A DNA stretch of 64,000 nucleotides from Streptococcus cristatus (GTDB lineage Bacteria > Bacillota > Bacilli > Lactobacillales > Streptococcaceae), in contig NZ_RJPT01000001.1 in the NCBI RefSeq assembly GCF_003943515.1, forward strand, positions 88,945 to 152,944, written 5' to 3'. The notes under the pieces were generated by a model. The model worked only from the letters and a program-made list of their open reading frames with translations, was not told the origin of the DNA and did not search any database. This document shows, piece by piece, positions 56,787-64,000 of the stretch; position 1 is the stretch's first letter, and every line of letters starts with the position of its first letter. The translations under genes and the position numbers were made by a program.

Positions 56787-56835
56787 TCTTTATTTTCTGT
56801 GTTTTATCTTGAATTCGATTTCAAAGTTGAAGTCG

Positions 56836-56864
56836 TTGACAAAAGAATAGGATTTTTTTACAAT
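56836..56864 (+). promoter_or_regulatory. Promoter P1 of the polysaccharide locus
   Basis: TTGACA, 17-bp spacer, TACAAT at 56859-56864. Confidence 0.75.
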
Positions 56865-56907
56865 TATGTAATCTTCTTAAGAATTTCTTAAAAAAATCAT
56901 ATTTTTA

Positions 56908-56916
56908 TGCTACAAT
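56908..56916 (+). promoter_or_regulatory. Promoter P2 (extended -10) of the polysaccharide locus
   Basis: TGCTACAAT, about 40 bp before the first gene. Confidence 0.55.
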
Positions 56917-56953
56917 AGAATAGAGTAATTTCATACAGAAAGTAGTAAGGGAA

Positions 56954-58411
56954 ATGTATCAGAGAACAAAGAAATCTAAAAAGAAAAGCAATCGATTAAA
57001 AATAGTTAATAGCACCCTCTTGGGTGTTTATACTTTGTTAGCGGCCTTCTTGATTTTCACAATTTTTCGCTATCATTTTCTAGCTTTTCGCTATGTGAAT
57101 ATCTTAGTGGCAGTCCTCATCCTAGCAGTGGCAGCCTTGTCAGGATTCCTGATTTTCAAGGGTAAGGCAGGAAAGACCACCAGTGCTATTTTGATAGTAG
57201 CCCTGCTTGTGGGGTCAGTGTCTATGTATGCTGTAAAGGGTTTGGTTGACTTGTCGACTGGCGTTAATTCCACTTCCAACTACTCTGAGTATGAAATGAG
57301 TGTCGTGGTGCCGGCGGATAGTGATGTTAAGGACCTCAAACAGTTGACAAATGTTTTGGCCCCATCAGGCAATGACCAAGACAATATCCAAGCGCTGATG
57401 AAAAATATCAGTCAGACACAAGGGCATGAGCTGACAGTAGATACAGCATCTTCTTATCTCGCTGCCTATAAGTCGCTGACTTCTGGTGAAGCCAAGGCTA
57501 TGGTCCTGAATAGCGTCTTTGAAGATACGATTCGTGGCGAAGATCCTGACTATGCTTCAAAAATTAAAAAAATCTATACTTACAAGATAAGCAAGAAGAT
57601 TGATACAGCCATTGGCAAGCAAGATCCGAATGCAGAGGTCTTTAATATCTATGTCAGTGGTATTGACACTTATGGACCAATTTCTTCTGTGTCACGCTCG
57701 GATGTCAACATTATCATGACAGTCAACCGTAAGACCAAGAAAGTCTTGCTGACGACGACGCCGCGCGATGCCTATGTTCCAATTGCGGACGGTGGGCTCA
57801 ATCAGCCAGATAAGCTGACACATGCAGGTATTTACGGTGTAGATGCTTCAGTTCACACCTTGGAAAATCTCTACGGCATTGATTTGAATTATTATGTGCG
57901 TCTGAATTTCACTTCCTTCCTCAAGTTGATTGATTTGCTGGGTGGGATTGATATTGAGAACGACCAAGAGTTTACTAGTCTGCACGGTAATTACCATTTC
58001 CCTGTAGGTAAGGTCCATCTTAACTCTGACCAAGCTCTAGGCTTCGTCCGTGAGCGTTATTCTCTAAATGGTGGAGATAATGATCGTGGTAAGAACCAAG
58101 AAAAGGTCATTGCAGCAGTCATTAAAAAGTTGACCTCGACAGATGCGCTGAAAAATTACAACGCCATTCTTTCAGGGCTGCAGGATTCTGTCCAGACCGA
58201 TATGAGCTTGGAAACGATGATGAATCTGATCAATACTCAGTTAGAGTCAGGTGGAAGTTATAATGTGACTTCTCAGGCCTTGACTGGAACTGGAAATACA
58301 GGTCTGCCTTCCCATGCCATGCCTGAGGCTAATCTCTACATGATGGAAATTGATCAAAATAGCTTGGCAGCAGCCAAAGCAGCGATCCAAGAAGTGATGG
58401 AAGGGAAGTAA
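56954..58411 (+). CDS. wzg: LytR-CpsA-Psr family protein (CpsA/Wzg)
   Basis: 485 residues. A basic cytoplasmic start, three helices (about 18-41, 44-64, 70-90), then an accessory domain and the LCP domain with [25 protein letters not shown] and [14 protein letters not shown], which bind polyprenyl pyrophosphate. LCP enzymes attach polysaccharide to the wall; as the first gene of the locus it is CpsA/Wzg. ATG at 56954 with AAGGGA upstream. Confidence 0.94.
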   Translation: MYQRTKKSKKKSNRLKIVNSTLLGVYTLLAAFLIFTIFRYHFLAFRYVNILVAVLILAVAALSGFLIFKGKAGKTTSAILIVALLVGSVSMYAVKGLVDLSTGVNSTSNYSEYEMSVVVPADSDVKDLKQLTNVLAPSGNDQDNIQALMKNISQTQGHELTVDTASSYLAAYKSLTSGEAKAMVLNSVFEDTIRGEDPDYASKIKKIYTYKISKKIDTAIGKQDPNAEVFNIYVSGIDTYGPISSVSRSDVNIIMTVNRKTKKVLLTTTPRDAYVPIADGGLNQPDKLTHAGIYGVDASVHTLENLYGIDLNYYVRLNFTSFLKLIDLLGGIDIENDQEFTSLHGNYHFPVGKVHLNSDQALGFVRERYSLNGGDNDRGKNQEKVIAAVIKKLTSTDALKNYNAILSGLQDSVQTDMSLETMMNLINTQLESGGSYNVTSQALTGTGNTGLPSHAMPEANLYMMEIDQNSLAAAKAAIQEVMEGK

Positions 58412-58414
58412 AGC

Positions 58415-59146
58415 ATGATTGATATTCACTCGCATATCATTTTTGATGTGGATGACGGTCCTAAGACACTAGAGGATAGCCGACGTCTGCTCGAAGAAAG
58501 CTATCGGCAGGGCGTTCGTACCATTATTTCTACTTCTCATCGCCGAAAGGGCATGTTTGAAACGCCCGAAGAAAAGATTGCAGCAAACTTCAAGCAGGTA
58601 CAGGAGTTAGCCAAGCAGGTTGCTGACGACTTGACCGTGCTATACGGAGCTGAGATTTACTATACTAGCGATATCTTGCAAAAGCTGGAAGAGGGAAGGT
58701 TTCCCAGTCTAGGCGACACCAAGTATGTCTTGATCGAGTTTAGTATGAATACACCATATAAGGATATTCACTCAGCCTTGGGTAATGTTATCCGCCTCGG
58801 AATGACTCCGGTGGTGGCTCATATCGAGCGCTATCACTGTCTGGAAAATGACGAAGATAGAGTCAGCGAATTGATCAATATGGGCTGCTATATGCAGGTC
58901 AATAGTTCAAATGTTTTGAAACCCAAGCTCTTTGGTGATCGTTACAAATTTATGAAAAAGCGTGTTCAGTTCTTTCTAGAACGGGACTTAGTTCATTTCG
59001 TTGCCAGCGATATGCACAATCTCGATGACAGACCGCCTTATATGCAAAAGGCCTATCAGCTTATCGTGAAAAAATATGGAGCTGCGCGTGCGGAAGAACT
59101 CTTTAAGACAAACCAAGAAATCTTATTAAGTAACGAGTTTATTTAA
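58415..59146 (+). CDS. wzh: PHP-type tyrosine-protein phosphatase (CpsB/Wzh)
   Basis: 243 residues. Metal-binding [16 protein letters not shown] at the very start, [16 protein letters not shown] near 31-46, [15 protein letters not shown] and [11 protein letters not shown]: the PHP phosphoesterase ligands of CpsB. It dephosphorylates the CpsD kinase. Starts 3 bp after wzg. Confidence 0.95.
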   Translation: MIDIHSHIIFDVDDGPKTLEDSRRLLEESYRQGVRTIISTSHRRKGMFETPEEKIAANFKQVQELAKQVADDLTVLYGAEIYYTSDILQKLEEGRFPSLGDTKYVLIEFSMNTPYKDIHSALGNVIRLGMTPVVAHIERYHCLENDEDRVSELINMGCYMQVNSSNVLKPKLFGDRYKFMKKRVQFFLERDLVHFVASDMHNLDDRPPYMQKAYQLIVKKYGAARAEELFKTNQEILLSNEFI

Positions 59147-59174
59147 TCAATCAAACTCTGGAGAAAGTAAATAC

Positions 59175-59870
59175 ATGAATCAAGAAAATCAAATAATCGA
59201 AATCGATGTGTTGTCTTTGTTAAAGATACTTTGGAAACGGAAATTTTTAATTATCTTAACTGCCTTATTGACGGGGATTTTAGCTCTAGGTTATAGCGTT
59301 TTTATTGCCAAACCTACTTATAAGAGCACGACGCGTATCTACGTTGTTAATCGTCAGCAGGGCGAAAATCCTACCTTGACAAACCAAGACTTGCAGGCCG
59401 GTTCTTATCTGGTAAAGGACTACAAGGAAATTATCCTGTCTCAAGATGTTTTGGCATCCGTCATTTCAGAATTGAAACTGTCAGGTTCACCATCTGACTT
59501 GGCATCTAAGGTAACTGTGACTGTACCAACAGATACTCGGATTGTGTCTATTACGGTTACGCATGCGGATCCGGCAGAAGCAAGCCGTATCGCCAATACC
59601 TTACGTGAAGTCGCTGCTGAGAAAATTATCGCTGTTACCAAGGTCTCTGATGTTACAACGCTGGAAGAAGCGGAAACGCCGAAAACACCGTCTTCTCCAA
59701 ATATCCGTCGCAATACTATCATTGGAGTGCTTGCGGGTGGTGTCTTGATGGTGCTTGTAGTAGTGAGCGTGGAAATCCTTGATGACCGTGTCAAGAAGCC
59801 AGAAGATATCGAAGAAACCCTAGGAATGACCCTGCTTGGTGTCATCCCAGATATGAGTAAGGTAGGTTAG
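59175..59870 (+). CDS. wzd: Chain-length regulator / kinase adaptor (CpsC/Wzd)
   Basis: 231 residues. Wzz-type protein: first helix near 23-42 ([20 protein letters not shown]), outer domain, proline-rich [15 protein letters not shown], second helix near 182-204, short cytoplasmic tail that activates the CpsD kinase. Next gene 8 bp downstream. Confidence 0.95.
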   Translation: MNQENQIIEIDVLSLLKILWKRKFLIILTALLTGILALGYSVFIAKPTYKSTTRIYVVNRQQGENPTLTNQDLQAGSYLVKDYKEIILSQDVLASVISELKLSGSPSDLASKVTVTVPTDTRIVSITVTHADPAEASRIANTLREVAAEKIIAVTKVSDVTTLEEAETPKTPSSPNIRRNTIIGVLAGGVLMVLVVVSVEILDDRVKKPEDIEETLGMTLLGVIPDMSKVG

Positions 59871-59878
59871 GAGATACA

Positions 59879-60595
59879 ATGCCAATACTAGAGTTAGCAA
59901 AAAAGAAAAAACTTTCTATTTCGAGGGTAGAGGAGTATTACAATGCTCTTCGAACCAATATCCAACTTAGTGGCGAGAACATCAAGGTGATTGCTGTGAG
60001 TTCTACCTTCCCGGGAGAGGGAAAGACGACAACATCAACGAATCTGGCCCTGACCTTTGCTAATGCGGGTTACAAGACTCTTTTGATTGATGCGGATATT
60101 CGAAATTCTAAGATGCTTGGTGGTGTTTTTAGGAGTAGTGAGAAAATCACAGGTCTAACAGAGTACTTGTCTGGAAATACAGACTTATCGCAAGGCTTGT
60201 GTGAAACGGATGAGGAAAATCTCTTTGTTATCACTTCAGGGCAAGCTTCACCAAATCCAACGGCACTTGTGCAGAGCGAAAAGTTTGAGGTAATGATGGA
60301 TGTTCTCCGTCGCCATTATGATTATATTATTGTGGATACTCCTCCTATCGGTATGGTCATAGATGCGACTCTTATTTCCAAGTTTTGTGATGCAAGCATG
60401 TTAGTCGTTGCTAGTAATGTAGTGAAACGGAAAATGGTTCAAAAGTCTAAGACCCAGCTGGAGCAGTCCTCTACTCCTTTCCTTGGTGTAATCTTAAATA
60501 AATATAATGTCGAAGCAGATAAATACGGTTTCTATGGTTCCTACGGAAACTATGGAGATCGTTTGAGAGAAGAAGAAAAGAAAAGCGAGAAGTAA
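59879..60595 (+). CDS. wze: Autophosphorylating tyrosine kinase (CpsD/Wze)
   Basis: 238 residues. BY-kinase: Walker A STFPGEGKTTTSTNLAL at 42-58, Walker A' LLIDADIRNS near 68, Walker B IIVDTPPIG. The C-terminal cluster YGFYGSYGNYG carries four tyrosines (216-225), the phosphorylation sites. Works with CpsC and CpsB to set polymer length and export. Confidence 0.95.
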   Translation: MPILELAKKKKLSISRVEEYYNALRTNIQLSGENIKVIAVSSTFPGEGKTTTSTNLALTFANAGYKTLLIDADIRNSKMLGGVFRSSEKITGLTEYLSGNTDLSQGLCETDEENLFVITSGQASPNPTALVQSEKFEVMMDVLRRHYDYIIVDTPPIGMVIDATLISKFCDASMLVVASNVVKRKMVQKSKTQLEQSSTPFLGVILNKYNVEADKYGFYGSYGNYGDRLREEEKKSEK

Positions 60596-60598
60596 TGT

Positions 60599-61975
60599 AT
60601 GTTTAGAAAGCAAAGGGAAATCCAAGAGTTAGGAGTAGCTGTATTGGAACTGCTAGTGTCTATGCTAGCAGCTGTTTTAGTAAGCTTTATTTCTAATTCT
60701 GACTTGACAAGGACAAGTGTCTTTATTCTCTCTTTGCTTCATATTCTTGCTTTTTATATTAGTAATTATTTTCATCATTTTTTCCGTAGAGGTTACTTTA
60801 TAGAGTTCATCCAAACTTTAAAATACAGTGCTTTCTATGCCCTCTTTGTCACTTTTGCTTCCTTTATTATGGAGGAACATTTTTCTATCTCGCGCCGGGG
60901 GCTGATTTATTTCATCTTACTAAATGGTCTATTAGTTTATGCGGCCAATATTTTGTTCAAAAACTACTATTCTTCTATTCATGCTAGATCAAAGAACAGT
61001 ACGAAAGTTTTTGTCATTACTACAAGCGCTAGGGTAGGAAAATTTTTTGCTCAAATTGAAAAAGCACAAGACTTTGCTGGTCAGATAGTGGCAGTAACAG
61101 TAGTGGATGATCCTTCTTTTACAAGCTCTGTTTTTGATGTGGTGCTGGAAAAAGATATGATTGAGTACGCAACCCGGTCGGTAGTGGATGAGGTTTTTAT
61201 CAACCTACCTAGTGACCTCTATCGCTTGGAAGATTTGATTTCTCAGTTTGAGCATATGGGAATCGACGTTAATGTTAATATCAATGCCCTAGATTTTCCA
61301 ACCAATGGCGAGAAGCGCATTCGCAATGTGGCTGGTTTTAATATTGTTACGTTTTCAACCCGCTTCTATAGTTATTACCATGTCCTTTTGAAACGACTTC
61401 TGGATATTGTTGGTGCCCTATTTGGTTTATTGATCTGTGGGATAGCCGCTATTTTCCTAGTGCCTCAGATCAAAAAAGATGGTGGTCCAGCTATTTTCTC
61501 TCAAGATCGAGTTGGGAAAAATGGTCGTATCTTTAAATTTTATAAATTCCGGTCCATGGCTGTGGATGCTGAAGAGCGCAAAAAAGAGCTGATGGCGCAA
61601 AATACGATGTCAGATGGTATGTTTAAGGTCGATAATGACCCTCGCATTACTCCGATTGGACACTTTATCCGCAAGACAAGTCTGGATGAGTTGCCTCAGT
61701 TTTGGAATGTCCTCAAAGGCGATATGAGTCTAGTCGGTACGCGTCCCCCAACTGTGGATGAGTATGAAAAATACACGCCTGATCAGAAAAAACGTTTGAG
61801 TTTCAAACCAGGTATCACAGGCCTCTGGCAAGTTAGCGGCCGCAGTGAAATCACGAATTTTGATGATGTTGTAAAGCTAGATGTGTCTTATATTGATGAT
61901 TGGACCATCTGGTCAGATATTAAAATTTTACTAAAGACTGTCAAAGTCGTACTAATGAAAGATGGAGCGAAGTAG
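60599..61975 (+). CDS. wchA: Undecaprenyl-phosphate sugar-1-phosphate transferase (WchA/CpsE type)
   Basis: 458 residues. Four or five N-terminal helices (13-130), a soluble middle with a Rossmann-like part, then the sugar transferase domain: KRLLDIVGALFGLL, FSQDRVGKNGRIFKFYKFRS, DELPQFWNVLKGDMSLVGTR. It loads the first sugar-phosphate on the lipid carrier. Whether glucose (WchA) or galactose (WbaP) cannot be read from the sequence. Starts 3 bp after wze. Confidence 0.85.
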   Translation: MFRKQREIQELGVAVLELLVSMLAAVLVSFISNSDLTRTSVFILSLLHILAFYISNYFHHFFRRGYFIEFIQTLKYSAFYALFVTFASFIMEEHFSISRRGLIYFILLNGLLVYAANILFKNYYSSIHARSKNSTKVFVITTSARVGKFFAQIEKAQDFAGQIVAVTVVDDPSFTSSVFDVVLEKDMIEYATRSVVDEVFINLPSDLYRLEDLISQFEHMGIDVNVNINALDFPTNGEKRIRNVAGFNIVTFSTRFYSYYHVLLKRLLDIVGALFGLLICGIAAIFLVPQIKKDGGPAIFSQDRVGKNGRIFKFYKFRSMAVDAEERKKELMAQNTMSDGMFKVDNDPRITPIGHFIRKTSLDELPQFWNVLKGDMSLVGTRPPTVDEYEKYTPDQKKRLSFKPGITGLWQVSGRSEITNFDDVVKLDVSYIDDWTIWSDIKILLKTVKVVLMKDGAK

Positions 61976-61976
61976 G

Positions 61977-62768
61977 GTGATAAATGTAAAAATCATTGTG
62001 GCAACACATAAAGAGGTTAAAATGCCTCAAGACAATAGCCTCTACCTTCCAATACATGTTGGGAGAGATGGTAAAGCAGATATTGGTTTTATCGGTGATA
62101 ATACTGGCGATAATATATCCTCTCTAAATCCATATTATTGTGAGTTGACGGGACTTTATTGGGCATGGAAGAATCTTGATTACGATTACTTAGGTTTAGT
62201 TCATTACCGTCGCTACTTTACGAATAAATCTAAAGGATATAATGAAAATGTCAATATGGATGACATCATTTTGTCTCGATCTAATGTTGAAACATTATTA
62301 GAGAAATCTGACATAATAGTTCCAAAGAAACGAAAGTATTATATTGAAACACTTTATTCTCATTATGCCCATACTCTTAACGGAGAGCATCTAGATCTTG
62401 CTAGGAGAATCATTGAGCAAAAGAGTCCAGAGTATCTTTCACCCTTTGATAAAGTGATGAAACAAAGAAGCGCTTATATGTTTAATATGTTTATCATGAA
62501 AAAAGACCTATTAGATGACTACTTACCGTGGCTTTTTTCTATTCTGGATACTATGTACGAACAGATGGACTTGACCGGCTATACTCCATTTGAGTCACGG
62601 TTATTTGGGCGAGTTAGTGAGTTGTTATTTAATGTTTGGTTAGATAAAAAAGGAATAACGCCTAAAGAAGTGCCATTTATGTATATGGAGAAAATAGATT
62701 TGTTTGAAAAAGGGAAATCTTTCTTAATGGCTAAATTTTTCGGAAAGAAGTATGGACAGAGTTTCTAG
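61977..62768 (+). CDS. DUF4422 glycosyltransferase
   Basis: 263 residues from GTG at 61977 (MINVKIIVATHKEVKMP), the usual start of DUF4422 proteins, one base after the wchA stop; GGAG is 9 nt upstream. An ATG at 61962 inside wchA would add five residues. Motifs: YCELTGLYWAWKNLDYDYLG and LVHYRRYF (the HYRRYF signature), and ESRLFGRVSELLFNVWL. DUF4422 enzymes are capsule glycosyltransferases; several add galactose or galactofuranose. Donor here is unknown. Confidence 0.85.
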   Translation: MINVKIIVATHKEVKMPQDNSLYLPIHVGRDGKADIGFIGDNTGDNISSLNPYYCELTGLYWAWKNLDYDYLGLVHYRRYFTNKSKGYNENVNMDDIILSRSNVETLLEKSDIIVPKKRKYYIETLYSHYAHTLNGEHLDLARRIIEQKSPEYLSPFDKVMKQRSAYMFNMFIMKKDLLDDYLPWLFSILDTMYEQMDLTGYTPFESRLFGRVSELLFNVWLDKKGITPKEVPFMYMEKIDLFEKGKSFLMAKFFGKKYGQSF

Positions 62769-62776
62769 GAGGGAAT

Positions 62777-63964
62777 ATGAAAATCACTATCAAAAGGTAT
62801 TCACTGCCGGAAATTTTAGGACTAGTAGCATTAGCTATATTCCTCTTATTTTCACTATTGAATGTAAGTCTTTACGCTCAGTTTATATCCCCTATGCTAT
62901 ATAATGCTGCGATTTTCTTGATAATTTTGTTAATGCTCTTGAAAGAATTTATATCTGGGAGTAATAGCTTTGAGTCTCTATTAGGTTTGCTAGGGGGGGC
63001 TATGCTCTACTTTATCATAGGAAGTGTAACGAGCTATACTTCGTTTATGGTCTTAGGGTTATCTCTGATATATAGCCTGAGGGATATACCCTTTTCAAAA
63101 GTCGTCAAAATAGCCTTCATCATTAGTATTGCTATGTTGTTCCTTGTGATACTGAGTAGTAAGCTAGGTTTAATTCCTGATTACATCGAGTTTTCAGCAA
63201 CTAGAGTTCGGCACTATCTTGGCTTTAGATATTCGCTATTTCCATCGACAATTATGCTGAATATCATAGCCATATCTTTTTTTTTAAAGCAAGAAACAGT
63301 GTCGTATCAGCGTCTTCTCATATTATTTTTAGTTTCAATGTACCTATATTTAGAAACTGATTCACGACTGGCTTTTATAAGTTCTTGTTTGTTACTATTA
63401 GCTAATTTAGCCATGAAGCTAATCCCGACTGTTATTGAGAAAATTAGTCTTTTATTAAAGCTTTTCACGCTTACCTATTTTGTTAATGCCTATTTAAGTT
63501 ATTGGATTTCAAAAAATTACTTAAGTACCTCAAATGCTTTCTTAAATCATTTCTTCCATCAAGCAAATCAATTCCTAGGGGGGCGTATTTATTTATCAAA
63601 TCGTTCGTTAAGTTTATATGGTTATGGGATGCTTGGGCAGAGAATTGCTTGGGTCGGGAATGGTTTGAGTATGCAAGGAGAGCGTAGTACGGATGCATAT
63701 TTATATGTAGATAATCTATATATTCAGATTCTTCAACATTTTGGGCTGATAGCTTTAATTATTATTTTAACTTTACTGACTGCAACTTTAGTAAAGCTTT
63801 TGAAAAAGGGACAAATTGTCTTAAGTATTATTCTAATTTCCCTGAGTTTCCATGCTTTGATTGACGATTTGATATTGAATATCTATTATAATATTTTTTG
63901 GATTTTAATCGGTTCGTTAATCTATAGAAAATATAGATACTCAGAAAGTGAGATAATAATGTAA
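62777..63964 (+). CDS. wzy: Putative polysaccharide polymerase (Wzy-like)
   Basis: 395 residues, hydrophobic throughout with ten or more helices and a large loop of about 55 residues near 255-310 (FLGGRIYLSNRSLSLYGYGM). The EAxxG/GxGNN-type motif of O-antigen ligases is not visible, but the size, topology and position in the locus fit the Wzy polymerase. AGGAGG lies just before the ATG. The sequence is too variable for firmer assignment. Confidence 0.7.
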   Translation: MKITIKRYSLPEILGLVALAIFLLFSLLNVSLYAQFISPMLYNAAIFLIILLMLLKEFISGSNSFESLLGLLGGAMLYFIIGSVTSYTSFMVLGLSLIYSLRDIPFSKVVKIAFIISIAMLFLVILSSKLGLIPDYIEFSATRVRHYLGFRYSLFPSTIMLNIIAISFFLKQETVSYQRLLILFLVSMYLYLETDSRLAFISSCLLLLANLAMKLIPTVIEKISLLLKLFTLTYFVNAYLSYWISKNYLSTSNAFLNHFFHQANQFLGGRIYLSNRSLSLYGYGMLGQRIAWVGNGLSMQGERSTDAYLYVDNLYIQILQHFGLIALIIILTLLTATLVKLLKKGQIVLSIILISLSFHALIDDLILNIYYNIFWILIGSLIYRKYRYSESEIIM

Positions 63965-63980
63965 AGGAGAAATAACTCTT

Positions 63981-64000
63981 ATGCCAACTGTTAGTTTGGT
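63981..64000 (+). CDS. Start of next polysaccharide gene, probable family 2 glycosyltransferase
   Basis: Only MPTVSLV is visible before the window ends; MP(T/K)VSL(V/I)VP is how many GT2 enzymes begin. AAAGGAGA precedes the ATG. Confidence 0.5.

Noticed and set aside
1..64000. tRNA/rRNA genes, prophage or insertion sequences
   Set aside because: I looked for tRNA-like clusters, transposase or integrase motifs and terminal inverted repeats and saw none that I could support.

Overview
The window looks like chromosome of an oral streptococcus of the sanguinis/gordonii/cristatus kind. The evidence is low-to-middle GC, strong AGGAGG-type ribosome sites, the malA-malR / malXCD / malQP regulon, a cinA-recA competence operon with a SigX box, the cls - ccs4 - nrdD - nrdG order known from pneumococci, and a wzg-wzh-wzd-wze polysaccharide locus directly after nrdG. 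The species call is inference. I found no rRNA or tRNA genes, prophage, insertion sequence or CRISPR array.

Layout. 1-2300: end of a cation-efflux gene, a membrane protein/HTH pair and maf. 2331-6183 (minus): an unusual two-gene unit, an 879-residue serine-rich repeat protein without signal peptide or wall anchor and a shortened family-1 glycosidase-like protein. 6240-7590: AT-rich insert-like stretch with a decayed DNA-alkylation-repair gene and a SAP-type protein. 7614-15312: rpmG, rpmF, ilvD, an Fe-S assembly factor, hisS, aspS, a YitT-type protein. 15443-27119: maltodextrin system, with pulA-malR-malA and malDCX on minus and malQ-malP on plus, meeting at an operator-dense divergent promoter. 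27313-31000: small membrane protein, nrdI, argS, argR. 31058-43689: repair and recombination genes (mutS, mutL, ruvA, tag, cinA, recA) interleaved with small regulator/membrane-protein modules. 43775-50300: spx, lipoproteins, ireB-ruvX-DUF1292, folC, cls. 50560-52342: competence-controlled ccs4 operon. 52464-56471: anaerobic ribonucleotide reductase operon. 56954-64000: capsule or receptor-polysaccharide locus, continuing past the window.

How genes work together. MalX/MalC/MalD import maltodextrins; PulA, MalQ and MalP debranch, rearrange and phosphorolyse them; MalR (and probably CcpA) controls all of it through near-mirror operators. NrdD and NrdG make dNTPs without oxygen and carry paired NrdR boxes. 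The cinA-recA and ccs4 promoters share a SigX box and a second common element exactly 21 bp upstream of it. The polysaccharide locus has regulatory and chain-length genes first, then the initiating sugar transferase, a DUF4422 glycosyltransferase and a putative polymerase.

Strongest items for follow-up: the serine-rich repeat protein with its glycosidase-like partner, the bipartite SigX promoter, and three nearly identical three-hairpin repeats of about 175 bp at transcript ends.
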